NCBI GenBank assembly: GCA_037893245.1
Contig: JBAIAA010000117.1
Location: 2,480,001 to 2,544,000 of the forward strand
Length of the DNA: 64,000 nt
Direction: 5' to 3'
Origin: Crossaster papposus
Taxonomy: Eukaryota; Echinodermata; Asteroidea; Velatida; Solasteridae
Positions 1 through 11,470 of the stretch are shown piece after piece. The notes beneath the pieces are model-generated. The model worked only from the letters and a program-made list of their open reading frames with translations. It ran no database searches and had not been told where the DNA came from. Every line of letters begins with the position of its first letter. The stretch's first letter is position 1. Both the position numbers and the translations under genes were made by a program.

Positions 1-3000
1 TTTGCGAAAGTGTCAAAGTAAATAGTTTGAAGAAAAACGTGTACAAACCCTATGGGGAAAAAAATTGCACCTTCAACGTCACGTCACGTGACCTTCAATG
101 ACGCAATCGTGCCGAATTTCTTCAATGGCCATCTGTGGGTGGTGTTCTAAGTGTATGCCAAGTTTCAAGTCGGTCGGGTTTACCAAAGTATCAAAGTCAA
201 TAGTCTGAAGAAAAACGTGTACAAAACCTATGGGAAAATGTTTACCTTTAACATGACGTCACGTGACCTTGAATGACGTAATCGCGACGAATTTCTTCTA
301 GGACCGTCCTTGGGTGGTTGTCTAAATGTATGCCAAGTCTCAAGTCGATCGGTTTTACCAAAGTGTCAAAGTGCTATACCAGAAAAAACGTGTACAAATC
401 CTATGGAGAAAAGTCTGAAGAAAAAAAAGAAAAAACTAGACATGTGTTTGTGGACAAACACGGAGCTGTTTCGATTGTCTAAAATACTTTCAATATGTGA
501 GTGGTGGTCGAAGTGTGTACCAAATCTGAAGTTGATCAGATTTACAAAAGTGCCAAATATATATTGGTTGCTAAAAACATGTACAAATCCTATGGGGAAA
601 ACTACACCTTTAATTTGACATCACATGACACCCGATGACGTCATCATTAGGTCACCATAATTTCCGTCTATAACACATCCCGAAATACCTAAATATCAAG
701 TTTGACCCTAATTGGACTTGTACTTCCAGAGATAGGGTCTTAAAAACTACACCTTTAATGTGACGTCACATGACCCACGATGACGTCATCATGACGTCAC
801 CCCGATTTTCGTTTATAACACATCCCGGAATACCTGTATACCAAGTTTGACCAAAATCGGACATGTACTTTCAGAGATAGAGGGTCCTAAAAACTACACC
901 TTTAATGTGACGTCACATGACCAACGATGACGTCATCATGACGATTGTCCTCTTGGCCCCCATGAGGATAGTGGTTGAGGTGTGTGTTAAGTCTCAAGTC
1001 AATCGGATTTACCAAAGTGTCAAAGTAAATAGAAAAGAAAAACGTGTACAAAACCTATGGGAAAAAAATTGAACCTTTAAGGTGACGTCACATGACCTTG
1101 AATAATAACACATCCCGGAATACCTGTATACCAAGTTTGACCAAAATCGGACTTGTACTTTTAGAGTTAGAGGGTCTTAAAAACTACACCTTTAATGTGA
1201 CGTCACATGACCCGCGATGACGTCATATTGATTATTTTTCTCTTGGCCCTCCTAAGGATGGCGGTCGAGGTCTGTGCTAAGTCTCAAGTCGATCAAATGT
1301 ACGAAAGTGTCAAAGTCAATAGTCTGAAGAAAAACGTGTACAAACCCTATGGGGAAAACAATTGCACCTTTAACGTCACGTCACGTGACCTTCAATGACG
1401 CAATCGTGCCGAATTTCTTCAATGGCCATCTGTGGATGGTGTTCTAAGTGTATGCCAAGTTTCAAGTCGATCGGATTTACCAAAGTGTCAAAGTCAATAG
1501 TCTGAAGAAAAACGTGTACAAAACCTATGGGAAAAATTTTACCTTTAACATGACGTCACGTGACCTTGAATGACGTAATTGCGACGAATTTCTTCTAGGA
1601 CCGTCCTTGGGTGGTTGTCTAAATGTATGCCAAGTCTCAAGTCGATCGGATTTACCAAAGTGTCAAAGTGCTATACCAGAAAAAACGTGTACAAATCCTA
1701 TGGAGAAAAGTCTGGAAAAAAAAAAGAAAAAAAAACTAGACATGTGTTTGTGGACAAACACAGAGCTGTTTCGGATGTCTAAAATGTCTTTCATTATGTG
1801 TGTGTGGTGGTCTAAGTGTGTGCCAAGTCTAAAGTCGATCGGATTTACCAAAGTGCCAAAGATATATTGGTTGAACAAAAACGTGTACAAATCCTATGGG
1901 AAAAACTGAACCTTTAATGTGATGTAACATGACACCCTTAATTTTTGTCTATAACACATCCTCGAATACTTGCAAACCAAGTTTGACCCCAACCGGACTT
2001 GTACTTACAGAGTTAGAGGATCTTAAAAAACTACACCTTTAATGTGACGTCACATGACCCGCGATGACGTCATCTTGATAATTTTTTTCTTGGCCCTCCT
2101 AAGGATGGTGGTCGAGGTCTGTGCTAAGTCTCAAGTCGATCGAATTTACAGAAGTGTCAAATTCAATATTTTGAAGAAAAACGTGTACAAAACCTATGGA
2201 GAAAATTGAACCTTTAATGTGACGTCACATGACACCCGGTGATGTCATAATTACGTCATCTTAATTTTCGTCTATAACACACCCTCGAATACTTGCAAAC
2301 CAAGTTTGACCCCAACCGGACTTGTACTTTCAGTGTTAGAGGGTCTTAAAAACTACACCTTTAATGTGACGTCACATGACCCGCGATGACGTCATCTTGA
2401 TTATTTTTTTCTTGGCCCTCCTAAGGATGGTGGTCGAGGTCTGTGCTAAGTCTCAAGTCGATCGAATTTACAGAAGTGTAAAATTCAATATTTTGAAGAA
2501 AAACGTGTACAAAACCTATGGAGAAAATTGAACCTTTAATGTGACGTCACATGACACCCGGTGATGTCATAATTACGTCATCTTAATTTTCGTCTATAAC
2601 ACACCCTCGAATACTTGCAAACCAAGTTTGACCCCAACCGGTCTTGTACTTTCAGAGTTAGAGGGTCTTAAAAACTACACCTTTAATGTGACGTCACATG
2701 ACCCGCGATGACGTCATCTTGATTATTTTTTTCTTGGCCCTCCTCAGGATGGTGGTCGAGGTCTGTGCTAAGTCTCAAGTCGATCGAATTTACAGAAGTG
2801 TCAAATTCAATATTTTAAAGAAAAACGTGTACAAATCCTATGGGGAAAAATTGCACCTTTAACGTGACGTCACGTGACCACGAATGACGTAATCGCGACG
2901 AATTTCTTCTAGGATCATCTGTGGGTGGCGCTCTACACGTAGGCCAAGTCTGAAGTCGATCGGATTTAGCAAAGTGCCAAAGTGTATTGTCCGAACAAAA

Positions 3001-3766
3001 AACGTGTACAAACCCTATGAAGAAGAGTCTGAAGGAGAAAAAAAAGAAAAAACTAGACATGTGTTTGTGGACAAACACAGAGCTGTTTCGAGTGTCTTAC
3101 ATTACTTTCAATATGTGTGTGTGGTGGTCTATGTGTGTGCCAAGTCTCAAGTCGATCAAATTTACGAAAGTGTCAAAGTCAACAGTCTAAAGAAAAACGT
3201 GTACAAAACCTATGGGGGAAAATTGAACCTTTAACGTGACGCTCCGTGACCTTGAATGATGTAATCGTGCCGATTTTTTTCTAGGACCGTCTGTGGATGG
3301 TGGTCTAAGTGTGTGCCAAGTCTTAAGTCGATCGGATTTACTAAAGTGTCAAAGTCAATAGTCTAAAGAAAAACGTGTACAAAACCAATGGGAGAAAAAT
3401 GTGCACCTTTAATGTGACGTTACGTGACCTTGAATGACGCAATCGTGCCGAATTTCTCTCAGAAACATCTAGGGATGGTCTTCTAAGTGTATGCCAAGTT
3501 TCAAGTCGGTCGGATTTACCGAAGTGCAAAAGTCAATAGTCTGAAGAAAAACGTGTACAAAACCTATGGGGAAATTTTAACCTTTAACGTGAGGTCACGT
3601 GATCTTGAACTACGTAATCGTGACAATTTTCTTTTAGGACCGTCCTTGGGTGGTTGTCTAAATGTATGCCAAGTTTCAAGTCGATCGGATTTCTCAAAGT
3701 GTCAAAGTGCCCTGTCTGAACAAACGTGTGCAAATCCTATGAAGAAAAATCTGAAAAACAAAAAAC

Positions 3767-3797
<31 letters not shown>

Positions 3798-4110
3798 CTT
3801 TAACGAAAACAAAAGCTGTTTCGGTGAAAAACCGAAACAGCTAAAAAAAAAAAAAGAAAAAAAAAAAATTTAACGATTACAAGAGCTGTTTCGGTGAAAA
3901 ACCGAAACAGCTAAAAACTAGACATGTGTTTGTGGACAAACACAGAGCTGTTTCGAGTGTCTAAAAATTACTTTCAATATGTGTGTGGTGGTCTAAGTGT
4001 GTGCCAAGTATGAAGTCGATCGGATTTACCCAAGTGCCAAAGATATAATTGGTAAAAAAATGTGTACAAATCATATGGGGAAAACCTGCACCTTTATTGT
4101 GACGTCACGT
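1..4110. repeat. CRE/E-box-rich satellite array, block 1
   Basis: Two diverged monomer types alternate. The longer one (about 175-180 bp) runs through AAACGTGTACAAAACCTATG, a TGACGTCACGTGACC composite, AATCGTGCCGAATTTCTTC and AAGTCTCAAGTCGATCGG. The shorter one (about 145 bp) carries ACCAAGTTTGACC, CAGAGTTAGAGGGTC and two or more further TGACGTCA palindromes. Some longer units have an inserted A-rich stretch followed by the self-complementary TGTTTGTGGACAAACA and then AGCTGTTTCG. Open frames here are short and driven by the repeat period, with no protein family visible, so I treat the block as non-coding. Monomer boundaries were judged by eye. Confidence 0.85.
3814..3911. repeat. pair of perfect hairpins in the satellite
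   Basis: Two 29-nt perfect hairpins lie at 3814-3842 and 3883-3911. Each has a 12-bp stem starting AGCTGTTTCGGT and a GAAAA loop. They are separated by poly-A and a TTTAACGA-type spacer. They sit in the A-rich segment of a satellite unit, directly before its CTAGACATGTGTTTGTGG stretch. They match the larger array at 9.9-10.3 kb. Confidence 0.9.
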
Positions 4111-4605
4111 GAATTGCATACCAAGTTTAATGGAGTGTACCAAAGGGTGCACCACTCTAATTGAAAGGAGAATTTCTACGCGAACTCATTAGCATGAAAT
4201 GTGCCCCCACAGTTTCTTTTGAAAAAGGAGACCGTTTGGTATAAAAAAATTATTGGATTGTGTAAAAATAGCATGGGATCAACTCCCTGGTTTTTGAGCT
4301 TCAATCTGAGGGCAGACTTGATAAAATCACGGTTAAAAAATGGGTCCTAATTGCCCTAAAACGTGGAGGGATGCCATTTGTAAAATGGCTGTTTTCAGTC
4401 TCGGGAAGTATCACTTTTCGGGAGGTGAGTTTCTTTTGGTGTGAATATTAAAACCAAGACAATAATCTAATTGTTGTTTGAGAAACCCCAGTGATGTCGG
4501 TGTGCATGAAACTTGGTACTGAACATTGTTGATTTTACACTGTTTTCAACGGGACTTGAATTAGGCTAGCTAATAGTGCATCCATAAATCGATGCGGCGC
4601 GTACG
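4111..4605. other. unique AT-rich spacer inside the satellite
   Basis: The satellite pattern stops near 4110 and unique sequence follows up to the piggyBac-like remnant. I see no gene, hairpin or clear terminal repeat. It may be the 5' non-coding part of that remnant's transposon, but I could not find matching TTAA-flanked termini. Confidence 0.4.
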
Positions 4606-5090
4606 ATGCGCGCGACATGTGTAACCACAACAAACATGGCGGATTCATCGGTCCTGCGACCCCGTAGAATGTCATCGCAGCAAGCCATGAATCTGCTTTC
4701 CCACTGCATTTCTAACGAGGAAAGCGACCAAGAAAGTAGCGAAGAATCAGACTACAATAAAGAAGAGAGCCAGTCAAGCAAGCCAGTGAAGATTCGGAGG
4801 ATTTCGAGCTTGATTCCGATGACAATGTGGGCCTTCCACCGGCACCGCCTAGGCAACGACAACAAAACGGTCGGCCACACAAGCGTCCACGAGATCAGGG
4901 CATTGCTACGGCGGCCAACACTGCGGCACAAATCAAATGGCAAGATGTCTCCAAATCGAAAAAAAGATGAACCCGGACATTCATTTCGATTCATGCCAAA
5001 CAAAACTTCATCCATTTACATTGTACATTTACATGCACTGCGATAAGAAAGCCTGTGATTTGTGCTGAATCTCGTTTTCTAGTAGTTTTA
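4606..5090 (+). pseudogene. decayed, internally deleted piggyBac-like transposase remnant
   Basis: Reading from the ATG at 4636 gives MADSSVLRPRRMSSQQAMNL followed by a strongly acidic Ser/Glu/Asp stretch, the usual look of a piggyBac-type transposase N-terminus. The frame then changes near 4790 to a second one reading EDFELDSDDNVGLPP and, further on, KWQDVSKSKK. A third frame gives DEPGHSFRF near 4970. About 40 bp later another frame reads YMHCDKKACDLC before a stop near 5085, which resembles the cysteine-rich C-terminal end of this family. The DDE catalytic core is absent. I infer a deletion derivative with several frameshifts. The family call rests on composition and short motifs only; an unrelated acidic host protein fragment is the alternative. 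Confidence 0.4.
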
Positions 5091-5635
5091 GGAAAAATAT
5101 CATAGCTCGCCCAAACTTATTCATATTGGGGATTTATTTTGACATATTGTTTTCAGGATCACCAGCAACATTTTCTGCATTGGAAAAGAATTTTTGAACT
5201 ACAATAAACACGTTTTACTAATAAATATGAGCAGTATTTTATTCATATTTCATATTTTCATTATTAATTTTCATATTTGACATGCCAGTAAATGTGAATA
5301 TTAAATTAAACAGTTCCTTTGATTTCACAATCACATTTTTCATATTGTTAGCTTCATTTTGATACCTAACTTTGCCCCATAGACCCCAGGATTAGGGAGT
5401 TTAGGCAGTTTTATTACTAGTGGTGACACGATTCTTTCATTGTGTAAAACAATTCCCCCAACAAAGATCAATTTCATATGGGGGGAAGTTGAACAACATG
5501 TTTGAAAAATTATCACTATACGGGGGGGGGGGGGGGGGGGAAGTTAAACTACATGTTAAAAAATATCACTTTGTTTCATCTCAGGTAAAATCGATAACTT
5601 GAACAAATGAGGGCGGCAAACAACTTTAACAGTTA
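5091..5635. other. AT-rich spacer with a 19-nt G run
   Basis: AT-rich, non-coding. A run of 19 G residues lies at 5522-5540, a likely length-variable and assembly-sensitive tract. Nothing else is recognised before the satellite resumes near 5636. Confidence 0.6.
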
Positions 5636-8600
5636 CACGAAGTCGATCGGATTAACCAAAGTGTCAAATTCAATAGTCTGAACAAAACAAACAATGAGGG
5701 CAGCAAACAACTTTAACAGTTACACGAAGTCGATCGGATTTACCAGTGTCAAATACACAAAGTCGATCGGATTTACCAATGTGTCAAATTCAATAGTCTG
5801 AACAAATCAAACAATCAGGGCAGCAAACCACTTTAACAGTTACACGAATTCGATCGGATTTACCAAAGTGTCAACTTCAATAGTCTGAAGAAAAACGTGT
5901 ACAAAACCTATCGAGAAAATTGAACCTTTAATGTGACGTCACATGACACCCGATGACGTCATCATGATGTCATATTAATTTTCTTCTATAACATCCTGTA
6001 ATACCTGAATACCAAGTTTTACCCAAATTGGACCTGTACTTTCAGAGATAGAGGGTCCTAAAAACGGCACCTTTAACGTGACGTCACATGACCCCCGATG
6101 AGGTCATCATGACGATTTTTCTCTTGGCCCTCCTAAGGATGGTGGTCGAGATGTGTGCTAAGTCTGAAGTCGATCAAATTTACGAAAGTGTCAGTCATTA
6201 GTCTAAAAAAAAACGTGTACAAAACCTAAGGGGGGAAAATTTGAACCTTTAACGTGACGTCACGTGACCTTGAATGACGCAATAGTGCCAAATTTCTTTC
6301 AAGACCATCTGTGGGTGGTGTTCTAAGTGTATACGAAGTCTCAAGTCGATCGGATTTACTAAAGTGTCAAAGTCAATAGTCTAAAGAAAAACGTGTACAA
6401 AACCTATGGGGAAAAATTTAACCTTTAACGTGACACCCCGTGACCTTGAATGACGTAATCGTGCCAAATTTCTCCTACGACCGTCTGTGGATGGTGGTCT
6501 ATGTGTGTGCCAAGTCTCAAGTCGATCGGATTTACTAAAGTGTCAAAGTCAATAGCCTAAAGAAAAACATGTACAAAACCTATGGGGGAAATTGAGGCTT
6601 TAACGTGACGCCCCGTGACCTTGAATGACGTAATTGTGCCGAATGTCTTCTAGGACCGTCTGTGGATGGTGGTCTAAGTGTGTGCCAAGTCTCAAGTCCA
6701 TCAAATTTACGAAAGTGTCAAAGTCAAGAGTCTAAAGAAAAACGTGTACAAAACCTATGGGGGACAAATTAAACCTTTAACTTGACGTCACGTGACCTTG
6801 AATGACGCAATCGTGCTGAATTTCTTTCAGAAACATCTGGTGGTGGTGTTCTGAGTGTATGGCAAGTTTCAAGTCGGTCGGATTGACCAAAGTGTCAAAT
6901 TCAATAGTCTGAAGAAAAACGTGTACAAAACCTATGGGGAAAATTTCACCTTTAACGCTAAGTCACGTGACCTTGAATGACGTAATCGCGACGAATTTCT
7001 TCTAGGACCGTCCTTGGGTGGTTGTCTAAGTGTATGCCAAGTCTCAAGTCTATCGGATTTACCAAAGTGTCAAAGTGTATTGTCTGAACAAACGTGTGCA
7101 AATCTTATGAAGAAAAGTCTGAAAAACAAAAAAAACAAAAAAAAGACTAGACATGTGTTTGTGGACAAACACAGAGCTGTTTCGAGTGTCTTACATAATT
7201 TTCAATATGTGTGTGTGGTGGTCTATGTGTGTGCCAAGTCTCAAGTCGATCAAATTTACGAAAGTGTCAAAGTCAATAGTCTAAAGAAAAACGTGTACAA
7301 AACCTATGGGGGAAAAATTGAACCTTTAACGTGACGTCACGTGACCTTGAATGACGCAATCGTGCCGAATTTCTTCCAGAACCATATATGAGTGATGTTC
7401 TAAGTGTGTGCCAAGTCTCAAGTCGATCAAATTTACGAAAGTGTCGAAGTCATAGTCTAAAGAAAAACGTGTACAAAACCTATGGGGGAAAAATTGAAAC
7501 TTTAACTTGACGTTACGTGACCTTGAATGACGCAATCGTGCCGAATTTCTTCCAAGACCATCTGTGGGTGATGTTCTAAGTGTATGCCAAGTTTCAAGTC
7601 GGTCGAATGTACCAAAGTGTCAAAGTCAATAGTGTGAAGAAAAACGTGTACAAAACCTATGGGAAAAATTTCACCTTTAACGCGAAGTCACGTGACCTTG
7701 AATCACGTAATCGCGACGAATTTCTTCTAGGACCGTCCTTGGGTGGTTGTCTAAGTGTATGCCAAGTCTCAAGTCGATCGGATTTACCAAAGTGCCAAAG
7801 TGTATTGGCTGAAAAAACGTGTACAAATCCTATGGGAAAAAGTCTGAAAGTGGAAAAAAAAAAGAAAAAAAAAACTAGACATGTGTTTGTGGACAAACAC
7901 AGAGCTGTTTCGAGTGTCTTTCAATATGTGTGTGATGGGCTTGTGTGTGTGCCAAGTCTCAAGTCGATCAGATTTACTAAAGTGTCAAAGGCAATAGTCT
8001 AAAGAAAAACGTGTACAAAACCTATGGGGAAAAAATAGAAACTTTAACGTGACGCCCCGTGACCTTGAATGACGTAATCGTGCCGAATTTATTCTAGGGC
8101 CGTCTGTGGATGGTGGTCTAAGTGTGTGCCAAGTCTCAAGTCGATCGGATTTACTAAAGTGTCAAAGTCAATAGTCTAAAGAAAAACGTGTACAAAACCA
8201 ATGGGAGAAAAATGTGAACCTTTAATGTGACGTCACGTGACCTTGAATGACGCAATCGTGCCGAATTTCTTTCAGAAACATCTGGGGGTGGTGTTCTAAG
8301 TGTATGCCAAGTTTCAAGTCGGTCGGATTTACCGAAGTGCCAAAGTCAATAGTCTGAAGAAAAACGTGTACAAAACCTATGGGGAAATTTTCACCTTTAA
8401 CGTGAGGTAACGTGACCTTGAACTACGTAATCGTGACAAATTTCTTTTAGGACCGTCCTTGGGTGGTTGTCTAAATGTATGCCAAGTTTCAAGTCGATCG
8501 GATTTCCCAAAGTGTCAAAGTGCCCTGTCTGAACAAACGTGTGCAAATCCTATGAAGAAAAATCTGAAAAACAAAAAAAAAAAAAAGAAAAAAAAGAAAA

Positions 8601-9890
8601 AACTAGAAATGTGTTTGTGGACAAACACAGAGCTGTTTCGGGTGTCTAAGATGACCTTTATTATGTGTGTGCCGAGTCTGAAATCGATCGGATTTACCCA
8701 AGTTAATTGGTTGAAAAATACGTGTACAAATCCTATTGGGAAAGCTGCACCTTTAATGTGACGTCACATCACACCCGGTAATGTCATCATGATGTCATCT
8801 TAATTTTCGTCTATAACACATTCTGGAATACTTGCATACCAAGTTTGACCCCAATCAGACATGTACTTTCAGAGATAGAGGGTCCTAAAATCTGCCCCTT
8901 TAATGTGACGTCACATGACCCACGATGACGTCATCATGACGATTTCCCCTTGGCCCTCATGGGTATGGTGGTCGAGGTGTGTGCTAAGTCTGAAGTCGAT
9001 CGGATGTACCGAAGTGTCAAAGATATATTAGTTGAAAAAAACGTGTTCAAATCCTATGGGAAAAACTGCACCTTTATTGTGACGTCACATGGCCCACGAT
9101 GACGTCGTCATGACGTCATCTTAATTTTCGTCTATAACACACCCTGGAAAACTTGAGTACCAAGTTTGGCCCCAATCAGACATGTACTTTCAGAGTTAGA
9201 GGGTCTTAAAAACTACACCTTTAATGTGACGTCACATGACCCGCGATGACGTCATCATGACGATTATCCTTGTGGCCCTCCTAGAGATGGTGGTCGAGGT
9301 GTGTACTAAGTCTCGAGTCGATTGGATTTACCAAAGTGTCAAATTCAATAGTCTGACGAAAAACGTGTACAAAACCTATGGAGAAAATTGAACCTTTAAT
9401 GTGACGTCACATGACACCCGATGATGTCATAATTACGTCATCTTAATTTTCGTCTATAACACATCCTCGAATACTTGCAAACCAAGTTTGACCCCAACCG
9501 GACTTGTACTTTCAGAGTTAGAGGGTCTTAAAAACTACACCTTTAATGCGACGTCACATGACCCGCGATGACGTCATCTTGATTATTTTTTTCTTGGCCC
9601 TCCTAAGGATGGTGGTCGAAGTCTGTGCTAAGTCTCAAGTCGATCGAATTTACAGAAGTGTCAAATTCAATATTTTAAAGAAAAACGTGTACAAATCCTA
9701 TGGGGAAAAATTGCACCTTTAACGTGACGTCACGTGACCACGAATGACGTAATCGCGACGAATTTCTTCTAGGACCATCCTTGGGTGATGGGTCAACTGT
9801 GTGCCAAGTCTCAAGTCGATCGGATTTACCAAAGTGCCAAAGTGCCATGCCAGAAGAAAAACGTGCACGAACTCTATGGAAAATAGTCTG
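5636..9890. repeat. CRE/E-box-rich satellite array, block 2
   Basis: The same two monomer families as block 1. The block opens with three short, degenerate copies sharing GGCAGCAAAC and CGAAGTCGATCGGATT (about 5600-5880), then runs through a near-regular series of ~175-bp units (about 5880-8500) and mixed ~145/175-bp units (about 8500-9890). TGACGTCA, TCACGTGA and CGTGTACAAAACCTATG recur in nearly every unit. Two degrees of homogeneity are visible: neighbouring long units differ at a handful of positions, whereas long and short types share only part of their length. No protein-coding content is supported. Confidence 0.85.
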
Positions 9891-9933
9891 AAAAAAAAAA
9901 AAAAAGAAAAAAAAAAATCAGAAGGAATACAAT

Positions 9934-10316
9934 AGCTGTTTCGGCTGAATTGCCGAAACAGCTAAAAAAACTTTAACGAAAACAAAAGCTGTTTCGGTGA
10001 AAAACCGAAACAGCTAAAAAACTTTAACGAAAACAAAAGCTGTTTCGGTGAAAAACCGAAACAGCTAAAAAAAAAAAATTTAACGAAAACAAAAGCTGTT
10101 TCGGTGAAAAACCGAAACAGCTAAAAAAGAAAAAAAAAAACTTTAACGATTACAAAAGCTGTTTCGGTGAAAAACCGAAACAGCTAAAAAGAAAAAAAAA
10201 AATCTTAACGATTACAATAGCTGTTTCGGCTGAATTGCCGAAACAGCTAAAAAAAAAAGAAAAAAAAAAACTTTAACGAAAACAAAAGCTGTTTCGGCTG
10301 AAATGCCGAAACAGCT
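9934..10316. repeat. seven-copy array of perfect 12-bp-stem hairpins
   Basis: Seven hairpins of 29-30 nt start at 9934, 9987, 10038, 10094, 10157, 10219 and 10287, spaced 51-68 bp apart. The stem begins AGCTGTTTCGG and the returning strand is CCGAAACAGCT. Two loop classes occur: GGT-GAAAA-ACC (four copies) and GGC-TGAATT-GCC or GGC-TGAAAT-GCC (three copies), so the loop-closing pair changes from T-A to C-G while staying paired. Spacers are poly-A with occasional G, plus a TTTAACGA(AA/TT)ACAA leader. The array replaces the A-rich segment of a satellite unit and ends block 2. Confidence 0.92.
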
Positions 10317-11470
10317 AACTAGAACTACGTCTGTTCAAGGAACAGAACATATAGACCATGGGATGAACATATAGACCATGTGACCCCCCTTTAGAAGCTA
10401 CCTGATATTTTCCAGAAATACAAATATGATCCTATTGAATCAGAACATCAGGTTTGCCAGAGAGAAAAATTGCACATTAATTAGGCTTAACCAATTAAAA
10501 TATCCAGCTTGAAAATAGCGCCCTCTGTTGGTCACTTCGGGAGAGGTGTGTACAAAACCTATGAGGAATTGAAATGTACACAAACAAATGGCAGGGGGCG
10601 ATTTGAGCTCGTCTGGACAGAAATGACTGCTCTGTTTTTGTCTTCTCGATTTCCTGTATATTCTTTATTTAAAGAAATATTCCTAAACCAAGATTGTTAT
10701 AGTTTTTTTCATGTTATCAACAGTTCAGTTTTTTGTTTTCATAGTTTCTTTTCATTTTATTAACCGAATGTTTGTATCTTGCCTGTCTTTCTTTTTAATT
10801 TTGGGACTCCCCCAAAAAAACAAATTAAACCCCAAAAAACACAAGAACAGAAGAAAAGGAGAAGAAACAGTTATAAGAACAATGACAAATATTTATTATA
10901 CATTATTGCAAATTTTGTATCATTATTTTTGCTATTTTTTTCACAATATCAGAACTTCATCAAAAACTTTTTTAGAATGGTATACGTTTAAACGCCATGT
11001 GATTGACAATCTTCAACCAATTGTTATCCTAAAAGATACAGCAATATTGATTATTGCTTTGTAAGTTATATCTGTGCAGTAATTGTAATTCAATGATATT
11101 TTAAAGTTAGAACAGATTTGTGTAGATGTACAGTGTAATAATTATGCTTAAATGAGTTACAGCTAAATGTAAACCAGCACATTAGCTTCTATTAATGTGA
11201 GCAAGTGCTTTGTTTCAACATCTGAAATTCATTTTTAAATTTGGTTATGATGCTTCAGTAAACAAAATTATAACTGCATTTATATACCTGTAAAAACAAA
11301 AGGATTATCTTAACCTGAGGTGAAATTAAAGGAGTGATAATTAAAATACGAAATTATGTGTCGCGATAAGTAATTATTCTTGAGGGCAAGACTTTCACTT
11401 TTACGACACTGAAAATTAGTGCCATTTTACTTATGTAAATCTTCTCAAGTTTTTTAATTTACATACTCCC
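10317..11470. other. AT-rich intergenic stretch, no gene seen
   Basis: GAACATATAGACCATG occurs twice in tandem near 10342-10380. CCTATGAGG preceded by GTGTACAAAA near 10550 recalls the satellite motif. The rest is AT-rich with only short chance open frames. Confidence 0.6.

Noticed and set aside
310-8761. Numerous 60-140 codon frames in the satellite
   Set aside because: They read repeat units in register (recurring VYKTYG, CLNVCQVSSRSD) and change with every indel; no family match.
9934-10316. CRISPR array
   Set aside because: The repeats are hairpins with poly-A spacers that are themselves similar, in clearly eukaryotic DNA.
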